The notes: generated by a model not told the origin, from the letters alone. A stretch of DNA of 64,000 nt from an uncultured Ruminiclostridium sp. (GCA_947630175.1 CANRGJ010000003.1:186001-250000), one strand, 5' to 3'; counted from the stretch's first letter, positions 55,901 through 64,000 are shown. Translations and numbers: made by a program.

Positions 55901-56770
55901 GAGATTGAATCATCAGACGGCTTTTCGACTTTTGCAGAGTTGTATTATGATAAAATAAACCGCAATTCGGAAGCAAAGCTTATTGACTGCCTCACAGCTG
56001 TTGATAATGAGCATCATACGGTAAGCTATAAGATACTCAATTTGATTTGTAACAATTCGCCTCTTTACTCCAGACAAGCTGAGCGGCCTGATGACCCGAG
56101 AAAGATTTCAAATCTCTCGAGAATCATCAGATCAAATATGAAGTTTATCAACCTCGTTCTAACAACTTATCACCAGCTTTGGGATAATGGCAATTATGCA
56201 AAGGGCTCAATACTTGAGGTAATCGCTAAACAAAGAGATAATGCCGAGATAGAAAGCAAAAACAGATCTTCTGTGAATAAGTACACCGTTAGGATTAGTC
56301 TGTTCGCTGATATGTTGCTTTGCGGACTGGTCAAATATGACGATGAAACACAAGTTTGGAAATTTCAAATAAGCAAAGACGATGATTGGAGGGAATTTTG
56401 TAAATTCAGAAAACCCAAAAATGAGCTTGATGAGATAGCAAGATTTTATATCGCATTTTGTAGTGGAGCGTGTAACCTTTCTGATGAAATGTGTGCTGTG
56501 ATAAGACATACATGCGATGATATGATGGATAATGGCGAATGTAAGCTTCGTCCTGAATATCTCAAGGAAGCCCAAGATGTGTTGAATAGCGGTATTATGA
56601 CTCGTAAGCTTGAATCTGAAAGAAATAAAGCAATTAATGAACTTGCTGTTTCCTCTCGTTATAGTGATTGTTATAATATTCCTACACAGTACGATGGCGC
56701 ATCAAGCGTTTTTGACAATTTGAACAGATTCTATCGCGATATCATCAAAAAGCTCAAAGTAAAGCTATAA
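52988..56770 (+). CDS. Large tubulin/FtsZ-like GTPase
   Basis: 1260 residues, ATG 52988 behind CGGAGG. The N-terminal ~400 residues carry tubulin-superfamily nucleotide motifs: FIGLGGLGSKTINEIKK (residues 41-57), the AVDTDTGAQ strand, APLGSTGAEGVRQIGRIML, and the signature loop SGGTGSG at 181-187 in IAGVSGGTGSGTFIDVAY. It fits the bacterial tubulin-like 2 group rather than FtsZ, being much longer. The remaining ~850 residues are mostly helical with no domain I can name. It may polymerise or switch with GTP. Its neighbours are vWA membrane proteins and a HerA-like ATPase; a second, broken copy lies at 59665. Confidence 0.82.
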   Translation: MSTNNDANIKKIINELSATSGGSLVKKIKKLKLTKERSVLFIGLGGLGSKTINEIKKIYSSDFEVAENIRFLAVDTDTGAQERISITNEEGCLTDDELFQIFDDDSVNLLITPPPEVSSWVGNLTPAPLGSTGAEGVRQIGRIMLCGTQKYLELQQRISSKINAIHSSSSPINVVLIAGVSGGTGSGTFIDVAYMIRNILSTRRTDKDDEVTFWGVFYTPDSQKSIPEIKNNPAKWNCLRRNGYAAFKELDYFMNNGSMKTGSEAIYSLTAPGGIKVKSAEPLFDQGKVFIIGPNGSLTEVDEIVNATSRGLLNMFQNVEASGGSQAIISDFCNAARAHIPDWRRDNVGSPIEGKKADPLGIDNTEFPAFMNYSYSSFGYSAVYFPRDEIMAYCANEVLSQVYSVWTDVKCLNQKNVYQWVNRYKLGSNAQIVSAIKEHMNVDSKALRVNKIADAGSWPNVTMYFFGRGKVTETAVTMQCAKEKVENAISPYLNAVAIERMADEIVKPFITYLSSPSFVGSYGPFAAIATLTGYGDIRGCCDNLKDLKAKLREDIAASEDAVAAAEGNMKSQGQLLENDHDPTDPEVETFIDSCLDYSSAYFENIIYSNLMDQILGKIERKLQSFNNETFEIFVPIMKSLVAMLNNDATFFAKPNHSYYANGQSFGMDAYGISDSAIKREKFINLFKGYINSDEIQKIAFKFARSMFDADSKEKWKSFRDHPEELANEIRKIFEDFFKPLVNNLLQKFVVLAYSDGKIKDLTPEKLDEIWDAEPGTKERQIRDDAVGKAATAIAEALQSSGDVLINAESGPQMLNKLIRTTSIILIKEMDIINKAIIGKMKTPPSVGYIGDDFKSVIYSVRFSDPLALPLIKKFSEFAQQYFDSGNDKDTAAGRHLDERGQNWAKYLPELFGVDTENYFKAMERNDLLLTKSANDNDRKVYSEISEAVEFCLDNGVIYFDDSSDNCFKLIYEIESSDGFSTFAELYYDKINRNSEAKLIDCLTAVDNEHHTVSYKILNLICNNSPLYSRQAERPDDPRKISNLSRIIRSNMKFINLVLTTYHQLWDNGNYAKGSILEVIAKQRDNAEIESKNRSSVNKYTVRISLFADMLLCGLVKYDDETQVWKFQISKDDDWREFCKFRKPKNELDEIARFYIAFCSGACNLSDEMCAVIRHTCDDMMDNGECKLRPEYLKEAQDVLNSGIMTRKLESERNKAINELAVSSRYSDCYNIPTQYDGASSVFDNLNRFYRDIIKKLKVKL

Positions 56771-56785
56771 AGCTGCCATGACTCT

Positions 56786-56822
56786 CACAGATGGCGGTAG
56801 ATTTTTTCTACCGCCATCTGTG
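56786..56822. terminator. 16-bp perfect stem-loop after the tubulin-like gene
   Basis: CACAGATGGCGGTAGA (56786-56801) pairs exactly with 56807-56822 around a T5 loop, 16 bases after the stop codon. The following sequence is TAACTCTTTCAATTTTTATT, so termination is plausible but not canonical. It splits the locus into two halves. Confidence 0.65.
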
Positions 56823-56970
56823 TAACTCTTTCAATTTTTATTGCTTATTATTTTCTAATAATTTCAAGTAATGTATATAAGAAATGATTAGCCGGACAGA
56901 TGCAAATAAAGGTTTTGCCGAAAGCTTATAAAATTGCATTTCAAGAATTGATCTTGAGAGGATAACAAAT

Positions 56971-58434
56971 ATGAAAACGAAAAAAAATGCAATAGCTCAT
57001 ATTGCTTGTTCAGCAATAATAGGGGTTTTGTTTTTTGTAATTGGACAAATTTTATATCCGTATATTATAGAAAAATGGTGGACTCCCATAGGTATTGCGG
57101 TTTATTTTTTAGTTTTCTCCACAATAATGCTGATAGCGATGTTTATTCTTAATCAAATTAGAAAGGACTATAGCTATTGGTTTAAAAACGGAAAGAAAGA
57201 TACTGTAAAAAAAGCATATATTCGAGGCACCGTATGCTTGATAGTCATTTTTGTATTATCCGGAATATTTGAATTCATTTATGAGCTTGGCGATGATGTT
57301 ATTTATGACACTTCATCTTATGTATTTTTGATTGATGATTCCGGGTCGATGGCAGGAAATGATCCTCAGTTTGAAAGAGGCGCGGCAATTAATAGAATAA
57401 TGAAAAACCAAGCCAATGATATGCCCTATGCTGTGTATAAGTTTTCCAATCAAGCCCAATTGTTAAAAGATATGGGCAAGTATACCGAAACAGATAGCTT
57501 TGAATTTTCTTCGGACGGAGGAACTGATATAGTTGGTTCTTTAGACAAAGTCGCTGACGAGCTGATATCAAAAGCAGTCAATGGAGGAAATTATCCCAAG
57601 GTTTTGCTGCTTAGTGACGGTGTGTCATCTTATTATGGAGTTAATTCCGTGATCAAAAAATGTCGAAGCAACAATATAGTTGTTAGTACTATTGGATTTA
57701 ATGTAAATAGCAGCTTGTTATCAAAAATTGCCAGAAAAACGGGCGGAATATATATAAATGTCAACAATATTGATGAGCTTCAAGAGCAGATGAATAATGC
57801 TATGACATCTTTTCTCGATCGAAATCTGATATCTGACCGTTTTACACCCCAAAATGATGTATTATATGCATTTTTGAGAATTTTGTTCTTATGTTTGATT
57901 GGTGCAGCTTTTTCTTGGCTGAAATATGAGACATTTTGCAGTTCTAAAGGTCCCAAGTTCGATAGTTTTGTATTGAAGGTGTCTCTCATTTGCACAACTG
58001 TCGGTTCAATTATAATGGAAATTTGTTTTAGTATATTTGATTTGCCTGCATGGTTGGCAAGGCTGACATTCTGTATAATATGGGCAATCACGCCTGGGTA
58101 TTTTGTCAAATCGAATGTATATACTTTTGATCCTGAATACCAATTTGGTCTTGAAACAGAGTCAGATCAGACCGGACAAGATGTTGTCGGAAGCAAAAAT
58201 CAACTTACAGCAAAAAGTGATGAAGATACACAAACACATACTTTGAGAGATACTTCCTTAGGATTCGGTAGGGATTATGTAGATAAATCCGACAATCATA
58301 TGAATCAAAATGATAGCGGCTTTGGATTTGGCGATGATAGTGGTTTTTCCTCTGAAACAGAAATTTTGAGTTCTTTTGAGAGCGACGAAAAAAACGGATT
58401 TGGAAATGATGAAAATTCAGGGTTTGGAATGTAA
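56971..58434 (+). CDS. Multi-pass vWA membrane protein with Phe-Gly acidic tail
   Basis: 487 residues, ATG 56971 behind GAGAGG. Three N-terminal helices (~8-30, 38-60, 84-104) lead to a vWA domain (~114-285) with metal site D122-D-S124-G-S126, T185 in SDGGTDIVGS and D216 in LLSDGVSS. Three more helices follow (~298-320, 333-357, 362-382). The basic loop between helices 2 and 3 indicates the vWA is outside and the ~100-residue tail inside. The tail is acidic with GFGRDY, SGFGFGDDSGF, NGFGNDENSGFGM. It shares vWA and tail style with the protein at 50477. Confidence 0.8.
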   Translation: MKTKKNAIAHIACSAIIGVLFFVIGQILYPYIIEKWWTPIGIAVYFLVFSTIMLIAMFILNQIRKDYSYWFKNGKKDTVKKAYIRGTVCLIVIFVLSGIFEFIYELGDDVIYDTSSYVFLIDDSGSMAGNDPQFERGAAINRIMKNQANDMPYAVYKFSNQAQLLKDMGKYTETDSFEFSSDGGTDIVGSLDKVADELISKAVNGGNYPKVLLLSDGVSSYYGVNSVIKKCRSNNIVVSTIGFNVNSSLLSKIARKTGGIYINVNNIDELQEQMNNAMTSFLDRNLISDRFTPQNDVLYAFLRILFLCLIGAAFSWLKYETFCSSKGPKFDSFVLKVSLICTTVGSIIMEICFSIFDLPAWLARLTFCIIWAITPGYFVKSNVYTFDPEYQFGLETESDQTGQDVVGSKNQLTAKSDEDTQTHTLRDTSLGFGRDYVDKSDNHMNQNDSGFGFGDDSGFSSETEILSSFESDEKNGFGNDENSGFGM

Positions 58435-58454
58435 AAAGAAAGAAGTGAGATTCA

Positions 58455-59639
58455 ATGATAATTAAGTACTGTCCTAAATGTTCAGGAAAGCCTTATACCA
58501 AAAATTTCAGCATTGACGTTTGCGAAAATTGCGGGACGACACTTCTTTCTGAGATGATCAACGAAAATGATCTCCTTGGAAGAGCTGAAATGACTACCTT
58601 TGCAGATGATTATTCATTTGGACAGCCCGCTGATGATAATTTTGGATCTGAAGACATGTCTAATTCGTTTGGAGACGACGCTTTTGGAGACGATGAAACA
58701 AATCGATTTGGATTTGTAGATCCAGAAATGTATGGTGACTTTAGTGAAAACCGAAAAAGCGATTTTGAATTACCATCCGAACGACATTCCTTTGAAGTAG
58801 ACAATAGTGCCGGGAACAATCTTATTCCAGCTCAAAAAACAGGCTGGTCAAATCCAGGCAAGTATAACTCAAACGAATCCTATATGAGCGCTAAGAATAT
58901 TGGAACGCTGGTTAGGGGAAAGGTAACAAATTATACCAACTCACAGAAAGAGAACAGCGGATATAAGCGGTTTTTTGTTAAAAGGTTAGTTGATGCCGTT
59001 ATCTATAAACAACGATTTGATGATGTATTGCATTCATTTTCTGTTAGGACGAATAACGGAACGGATAATTTTGGTAATCAAATTTATACCGATGTTCCGA
59101 TAAATGTACATGGAGTTATTTCCGGTGGAATTCAACTTGTTAACAATATTGAAGTCGAAGTAGCCGGTAAATATTGTAATGGTATATTGATGGCAAACAA
59201 TATTTCGGTCATCAATAATGGATACAAAAGTCCGGTTTATTTTCGACATTCCCTGAAAGCAATACTATATGGGTTACTCGCAATATTCGCCGCTATATTT
59301 TTGATTTACATCGGCATAAGCTCTGAGGGCGGTTTTTTTGATAATATAGGATCGTTCTTAAAAATATGGTTGATATCGGCAGTGATTGTGACTGTACTTT
59401 ATTTTATTGTTAGTTTTTCTAAGATTGGAATTATGGCTAAGATAGTCACAGGAAAACCACGAAAAATTCCATGGATCGGAATATTGCTGATATCACTTGT
59501 TATAGCGTTGATATTTTTTAACGGTGCAGGCATTGGTGCAAGTGTTGGAAGCGCTTTGTCCGGAATCCTTTCATCTGCGATTCCTATTATTGTTTTGCTT
59601 GTCGTGCTTTTTATTGTGTTTAAATTTATTGTGGGATGA
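58455..59639 (+). CDS. Zinc-ribbon, Phe-Gly-rich, multi-pass membrane protein
   Basis: 394 residues, ATG 58455. N-terminal zinc ribbon with C6, C9, C23 and C26 (KYCPKCSG, DVCENCGTTL). Residues ~52-110 are acidic and rich in Phe-Gly (YSFGQPADDNFGSEDM, SNSFGDDAFGDDETNRFGF). Residues ~145-255 form a beta-rich domain (VRGKVTNYTNSQKENSGYKR). The C-terminal ~130 residues hold about four membrane helices (AILYGLLAIFAAIFLIYIGI and others). The soluble part is predicted cytoplasmic. It likely scaffolds partners that recognise the Phe-Gly motifs; no known family recognised. Confidence 0.72.
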   Translation: MIIKYCPKCSGKPYTKNFSIDVCENCGTTLLSEMINENDLLGRAEMTTFADDYSFGQPADDNFGSEDMSNSFGDDAFGDDETNRFGFVDPEMYGDFSENRKSDFELPSERHSFEVDNSAGNNLIPAQKTGWSNPGKYNSNESYMSAKNIGTLVRGKVTNYTNSQKENSGYKRFFVKRLVDAVIYKQRFDDVLHSFSVRTNNGTDNFGNQIYTDVPINVHGVISGGIQLVNNIEVEVAGKYCNGILMANNISVINNGYKSPVYFRHSLKAILYGLLAIFAAIFLIYIGISSEGGFFDNIGSFLKIWLISAVIVTVLYFIVSFSKIGIMAKIVTGKPRKIPWIGILLISLVIALIFFNGAGIGASVGSALSGILSSAIPIIVLLVVLFIVFKFIVG

Positions 59640-59664
59640 TTCTGATTTTAACGAGGTTATCATT

Positions 59665-60917
59665 ATGTCAATCAACAAAGAACAATTAAAGGAAAAATTC
59701 AAAGGCCTTTCCACTCGATATGGAGGAAGCCTTTTGGCTGAACCTCAGCTTCTTGATCAAAGCAATGTTACAGTTTTCTTTGGCCTTGGCGGTCTTGGCG
59801 GCCGTGCCGTTAATGCCATTAAGTCAGCATCCAATGAAAAGCTTAACAATCCTGACAGACGTTTTTATAGAGTGGTTGATACGTGCCTGTCGGATATGGA
59901 TAAGATTGCAGAAGCTACTACTGCTGATATTGGGAACCCAAACTTTCAATGGTCAGGGCGCCCAATCAATACGCCAAATCGGAAGAGTCATGTTGTTGGG
60001 CAGCTATGATAAAGTCTATTCTGAAGTGTATAGTGTCCTCAATTATGCCTTTGCAAAAGCACATGCGAATCACGCTTCTGTGAAAATCTATATCATAGCA
60101 GGATTAGTGGCGGTACCGGAAGCGGATCAATAGTTGATTTCTTTATATGGTCAGAAAGGTTCTTGAACCGCTTGGAATTCAGCATAGCGTTGAAGGAATT
60201 TTTTTACGCCTGACGTTCAAGAGAAAGATGAGAAGATGACTACGGTGGCATATAACGGATTAAAGCGTAATTTTTACGCTGCAATCAAGGAGATGGATTA
60301 TTTCTATAACAATGTGGCAAGAAAAAAAGTGTATTCTTGCCCCGTCGGTGAGGACTCTGCTGCTTATAAAATAGACTGATGGAGCGGCTGAGCGAACAGT
60401 GGAACAAACGAAATATAAACGAAGATGAGATCATCAAGATTATGCGCAAGAGCTCATTGGATTCCAATCGCTCTTTTGCAAAGAAGATTTTCCCAATCGC
60501 AAGGTGTGGGGAATTCTTTGAAGTCGAGAAAGCTGCTTTGACAAAGGATGGAGATAATGTTTGCAAAACTTCTCGGAAGGTTTCAAGATAACGGTCACGA
60601 CGTTACAGAAGATGACCGACTTCATATGTTGTCGATCTTCAATATGGCGCAGGAAGCGCAGAAACTCGGGATTTTGAAATCTCGCGACAATAAAGCGTTC
60701 CCTTCATATGACTTGTACTACAAGCTTATGCGTCATATTGATTTTTCCGCAGAACAAAACCGATTTTGGCGACACTATCGTGTTCGGGAACTTCATCACT
60801 TTGATCAGAAGTAATTATGAATGGGAGAAAAAGCTTACAATTGCCATAGAATTATTTGGGAAAATATACAGCATATATGAAGAAGCTAAAAATTCTTTGG
60901 TCGATGAAAAGAAGTAA
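59665..60917 (+). pseudogene. Frameshifted second tubulin/FtsZ-like gene
   Basis: ATG 59665 opens a frame matching the intact tubulin-like protein (GGSLLAEPQLL, TVFFGLGGLGGRAVNAIKSA) but stops at 60009. Reading on in other frames recovers AQSIRQIGRVMLLGSYDKVY, IIAG and then SGGTGSGSIVDFFIWSER (the tubulin signature, around 60090-60150), FTPDVQEKDEKMTTVAYNGL and NFYAAIKEMDYFYNN. Further pieces to 60917 (FAKLLGRFQDNGHDVTED, NYEWEKKLTIAIELFGKIYS) probably belong to its C-terminal half. At least four frame changes and a large loss relative to 1260 residues mark it as decayed. Sequencing error is unlikely to explain all of them. Confidence 0.82.
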
Positions 60918-60934
60918 TTGCAAAGGAACAGAAA

Positions 60935-63619
60935 ATGAATAGAAATCAAATAGAGCAGTTCAATCAAGAGGCAACCGCAGAATATTTCAGAATGATCAGC
61001 GAAATGGTTTTGTCTGCAACATCGCTGACAGCTTCCGATAGGGATTCAAGTGACTATGTGTATTTGAAACCGGAAGAGATTTCTAAACGGTGGATAACAG
61101 ATGAAATGCCGATTTGGAGCTTGATGTCAAGCTTTTTTGTCGGACTATACAGCGTTCGGATCCCTTTTTCATTCATTCTAAAAGGCGAAAAAAACAAAAC
61201 GTCTTTTTATGTGGGAAGCACAATAGATAAAATAGAAGTCCTTGCAAAAATGCTGGCGGGCGTAATCCCGCAGTTACGATATGCAAAAGCGGACGGGGGC
61301 GGGGATAGAATTTTCTCTTTTTCTGAAATTCACGGCAAAGACTCCTGCAATCACGGTGGATATCTGAAAGGCAATCCGACCGGTAATGATAATTACCAAA
61401 ATGTTTATCAGATAGATGCAGTTATTAAAGGAATGCAAGAAAAGCCCTGGACGATTTTGCTCTTTGCGCAGCCCGTTGACAAAGGCGATACACTTTTGAG
61501 GCAACAGCTGTGGATGACAAAAGCCTCAAATTGCAGCGTATTTAACGAATTGACATATTCTGAAACCGATGGATTGGAAACGACCTCATATAAAAAAGAA
61601 TATTATCACAGCGAGCAGCTGACTAAAAAGATCGGTGCTTTCTGTGAGAAAATAACTGATAGTATTTCTTCAGGAGAATGGTGTACCACCATCAATTTTC
61701 TTTCTGATTCCAATGAAAATGCTCATTTGCTCGGAGGCTTATTGACCGCTGCTTTTTATGGAGACAACTCCGAGCCGGAACCTGTTCATGCTGTTTACAA
61801 CAATAATTTAATTACAGCTCCAATCGTTGTCGGGACGAAGTATATGCACGCTTCTTATTGCGAAATGCAGTATCCTAAGTATTCGACAATGCTCAGCAGC
61901 AGAGAGCTGGCCATATATGCATCACTTCCAACGATCGACACATACGGTCTATCTGTAACGGATTATGTAGTATTTGATGTTAACAGAAATAATACCGGCG
62001 ATTTGGATATTGGGAACATTTTTGATTCCGGAAATGTAACCGGCAACACTTACTGCATTGATTCAAACGAATTCAACAGACACTGTCTTGTTGTCGGACT
62101 AACAGGATCCGGGAAAACTAATACGATCAAAAGCTTGATTTGTGGGCTGACTAAAGGGACTGTGCGACCGGTCATGGTTATCGAGCCGGCAAAAAAAGAA
62201 TACTGGGAGCTTTACAAGCTTGGCTATTCTGACTTGCAGATATATAGTGTAGGCTCTAACGAAACAAACGTTCACAGATTCTGTATGAATCCGTTTGAAC
62301 GAGCTTTGTTCACTTATAAAGACGGAACGAAAAAATCTGTACCGATCCAAACTCATATTGATTTTGTATATTCGGCTTTTAAAGCAAGCTTTATTATGTA
62401 TACACCTATGCCTTATGTCCTTGAACGTGCAATTTATGAAATCTATGAGGACTGCGGCTGGGATATTCATAATAATACCAATATCAACGGCGATAACGTT
62501 TATCCGACAATTGAAGATCTGTATTTTAAAATTCCGGAAGTCGTTATAGACATGGGCTATGATGCAAAGATGCGCAATGACTTGATAGGGTCACTTCAGG
62601 CAAGAGTGAATTCTATGAGGATCGGCACGAAAGGAGATACGTTAAATGTGTCTCGCTCATTTCCTATAGATCGGTTGCTGAACGGGAATGTTGTTATTGA
62701 ATTAGAGGATATTGGTGATGATGATGTTAAGGCGTTTATCATTAGCCTCCTCTTGATCAACCTTATGGAATACAGAAGGCAGCAAGAGGACTGTCAGCTT
62801 GGAGTAAGACATCTTATGCTGATAGAGGAAGCACATCGGTTGCTTAAGAATATTCCAAGCGGAACAGGCGAAAACGCTGATCCCCGTGGCGCGGCAGTTG
62901 AATTTTTCTGTAATCTTCTGGCTGAACTCAGGAGCAAGGGTCAAGGCTTTATCATTGCTGATCAAATTCCCTCAAAGCTGGCACCTGACCTGATTAAAAA
63001 TACCAATTTAAAAATAGTACATAGAACTGTGGCGGAAGAAGAACGTATACTCATCGGCGGCGCTATGCATATGACTGAAGAGCAGATCGACAGTCTTGCC
63101 TCGTTGAAGCAAGGGGTAGCTGCGGTTTATTCTGAAGGGGATAACAGGCCAAAGCTGGTTAAATCAAAATATGCGGGGCAGTTCTCTTTGCCGGAAAGAA
63201 AAGACCAGACGCGAACACAAGTGTTGATGGCAGTTTCCTCAAATTGCATAGATGTATTGAACAGACCCGAATACGAGTCCCTTACTAACAAGCGTACGCC
63301 TATATGTCGGGCCTGCAAGCATTATTGCTGCAAAATGCCTGATGAAATAATTTTCGGTCGTGAATCAAGTTTTCAGAGATTTGCGAGATCGCTTGACCCT
63401 ACAATTGTCCAAAGCTGCAAAATAAGTAATATTGATAGTGCAATGGATAACTATCTTGACGCTGAGACAAATATTGCGTCTGCTGAGGAGAGACAATTTG
63501 CGAAAAACTGCATTTTAAACTGTTTATTAAAACAGTGGGAATTGGAAGTCAAGGATAAATCACTCAAAGGCAGAATCGAACAAGTTTATATCAAGGAGTG
63601 TATCAGAAAGAGGAGGTAA
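60935..63619 (+). CDS. HerA/FtsK-type ATPase
   Basis: 894 residues, ATG 60935 behind AAAGGA. The N-terminal ~380 residues have no recognised domain. The ATPase core has Walker A GLTGSGKT (388-395) in HCLVVGLTGSGKTNTIKSLI, Walker B MLIEEAHR (628-635), the sensor IIADQIPSKLAPDL (~673-686) and an arginine-finger-like KIVHRTVAEEERILIGGAMH. These place it with HerA/VirB4-like hexameric pumps (DUF87 type) that move DNA or proteins. A C-terminal cysteine cluster (ICRACKHYCCKMP, C791, C794, C798, C799) may bind zinc. It follows the tubulin pseudogene and runs into the next gene after 5 bp. Confidence 0.85.
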   Translation: MNRNQIEQFNQEATAEYFRMISEMVLSATSLTASDRDSSDYVYLKPEEISKRWITDEMPIWSLMSSFFVGLYSVRIPFSFILKGEKNKTSFYVGSTIDKIEVLAKMLAGVIPQLRYAKADGGGDRIFSFSEIHGKDSCNHGGYLKGNPTGNDNYQNVYQIDAVIKGMQEKPWTILLFAQPVDKGDTLLRQQLWMTKASNCSVFNELTYSETDGLETTSYKKEYYHSEQLTKKIGAFCEKITDSISSGEWCTTINFLSDSNENAHLLGGLLTAAFYGDNSEPEPVHAVYNNNLITAPIVVGTKYMHASYCEMQYPKYSTMLSSRELAIYASLPTIDTYGLSVTDYVVFDVNRNNTGDLDIGNIFDSGNVTGNTYCIDSNEFNRHCLVVGLTGSGKTNTIKSLICGLTKGTVRPVMVIEPAKKEYWELYKLGYSDLQIYSVGSNETNVHRFCMNPFERALFTYKDGTKKSVPIQTHIDFVYSAFKASFIMYTPMPYVLERAIYEIYEDCGWDIHNNTNINGDNVYPTIEDLYFKIPEVVIDMGYDAKMRNDLIGSLQARVNSMRIGTKGDTLNVSRSFPIDRLLNGNVVIELEDIGDDDVKAFIISLLLINLMEYRRQQEDCQLGVRHLMLIEEAHRLLKNIPSGTGENADPRGAAVEFFCNLLAELRSKGQGFIIADQIPSKLAPDLIKNTNLKIVHRTVAEEERILIGGAMHMTEEQIDSLASLKQGVAAVYSEGDNRPKLVKSKYAGQFSLPERKDQTRTQVLMAVSSNCIDVLNRPEYESLTNKRTPICRACKHYCCKMPDEIIFGRESSFQRFARSLDPTIVQSCKISNIDSAMDNYLDAETNIASAEERQFAKNCILNCLLKQWELEVKDKSLKGRIEQVYIKECIRKRR

Positions 63620-63624
63620 AGAGC

Positions 63625-64000
63625 ATGTGTGACGAAGCAAGCGAAGGATCTGCAAGCGCCGCAGAGGTCTCTGATGTATCAGACGACAGTGCTTCATTTG
63701 AAGCAACAGAAAATGATGAGCTTGTCGAAAACGCAGAAGAAAACAGTGATGAAGAACATTTAGATTATTCCGATGATTTATTGAACGGTGAAAAATCTGA
63801 CAAAGATACTGAGCTGTGTGATGAATCTGCTTTGGTTCATGAAAAATCGGAAAAGGAAGAAGCGGCAAACGAATCGGAATCCGAGGGCAAGTCTGAAAAA
63901 AACGAATCTGCAGAGGAAGATAAAAATTCCGATCAGCAAATTGAAAGAGCCGAAATATATGAGAAAAGTGAATATTCAGATGAAATAAACGATAGGATAT
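63625..64000 (+). CDS. Highly acidic low-complexity protein (3' end outside window)
   Basis: ATG 63625 directly behind GAGGAGG, open to the window end (125 codons seen). The sequence is almost wholly Glu, Asp, Ser, Ala and Lys (EASEGSASAAEVSDVSDDSA, NESESEGKSEKNESAEEDKN) and probably disordered. It begins 5 bp after the ATPase gene, so it is translated with it. It may be the N-terminal region of a larger protein whose domain lies beyond the window. No function can be assigned. Confidence 0.75.
   Translation, partial: MCDEASEGSASAAEVSDVSDDSASFEATENDELVENAEENSDEEHLDYSDDLLNGEKSDKDTELCDESALVHEKSEKEEAANESESEGKSEKNESAEEDKNSDQQIERAEIYEKSEYSDEINDRI

Noticed and set aside
60379-60814. Separate small genes between the zinc-ribbon gene and the ATPase
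   Set aside because: The frames are pieces of one decayed tubulin-like gene that can be joined through frameshifts.
60935-63619. Assignment to a known HerA-based defence system
   Set aside because: No partner nuclease, SIR2, methyltransferase or DUF4297-type gene is seen next to it in the window; the vWA and tubulin-like neighbours point elsewhere.

Overview
The window comes from a Gram-positive, spore-forming anaerobe of the Clostridia, most likely in or near Ruminococcaceae/Oscillospiraceae. Evidence: dpaA-dpaB for the spore solute dipicolinate, an AddAB-type recombination nuclease, LL-diaminopimelate aminotransferase, a pyruvate kinase with a C-terminal PEP-utilising domain, consensus sigma-A promoters and strong AGGAGG ribosome binding sites. 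The species is not determined. No rRNA, tRNA, CRISPR array, integrase or intact transposase was found.

Positions 1 to about 48,200 are moderately GC-rich core chromosome. In order: pyruvate kinase (cut by the window start); a WYL regulator, class II aldolase and rhamnulokinase unit for deoxysugar use; an ADP-ribosylglycohydrolase-like protein; a DUF308-like membrane protein; a D-Ala-D-Ala carboxypeptidase and rlmH; a metallophosphoesterase-like protein and a YdbC-like protein; a minus-strand unit of sigma-like protein, addB and addA; dpaAB; rpmE; a sigma factor with an overlapping repeat-containing membrane protein; eno-ldh; an ANTAR protein; dapL; two glycosyltransferases; a 2291-residue glucan synthase/GH94 protein; and an F-type ATP synthase operon with unusually long spacers and two extra small genes.

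The core is seeded with short non-coding palindromic repeats. Family A is about 130-190 bp, with ends made of reiterated CAGTG/TACAGT units around variable hairpins. Family B is about 250 bp with long inverted arms. A module C appears in the atp operon. Copies usually begin at or inside the stop codon of the upstream gene, and together they interrupt most ATP synthase gene junctions.

From about 48,200 onward the sequence becomes AT-richer, codon use shifts and the repeats vanish. This accessory segment appears to form one locus: two YbjN-like paralogues, an XRE-type regulator, a signal-peptide vWA membrane protein, a 1260-residue tubulin/FtsZ-like GTPase, a second multi-pass vWA protein, a zinc-ribbon membrane protein, a frameshifted second tubulin-like gene, a HerA/FtsK-like ATPase and an acidic protein cut by the window end. 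Three of the membrane proteins carry acidic tails with repeated Phe-Gly motifs, all predicted to face the cytoplasm. This suggests a membrane-anchored assembly in which external vWA sensors connect to a cytoplasmic tubulin-like polymer and a pumping ATPase. I do not recognise it as a described system and regard it as the main discovery candidate.
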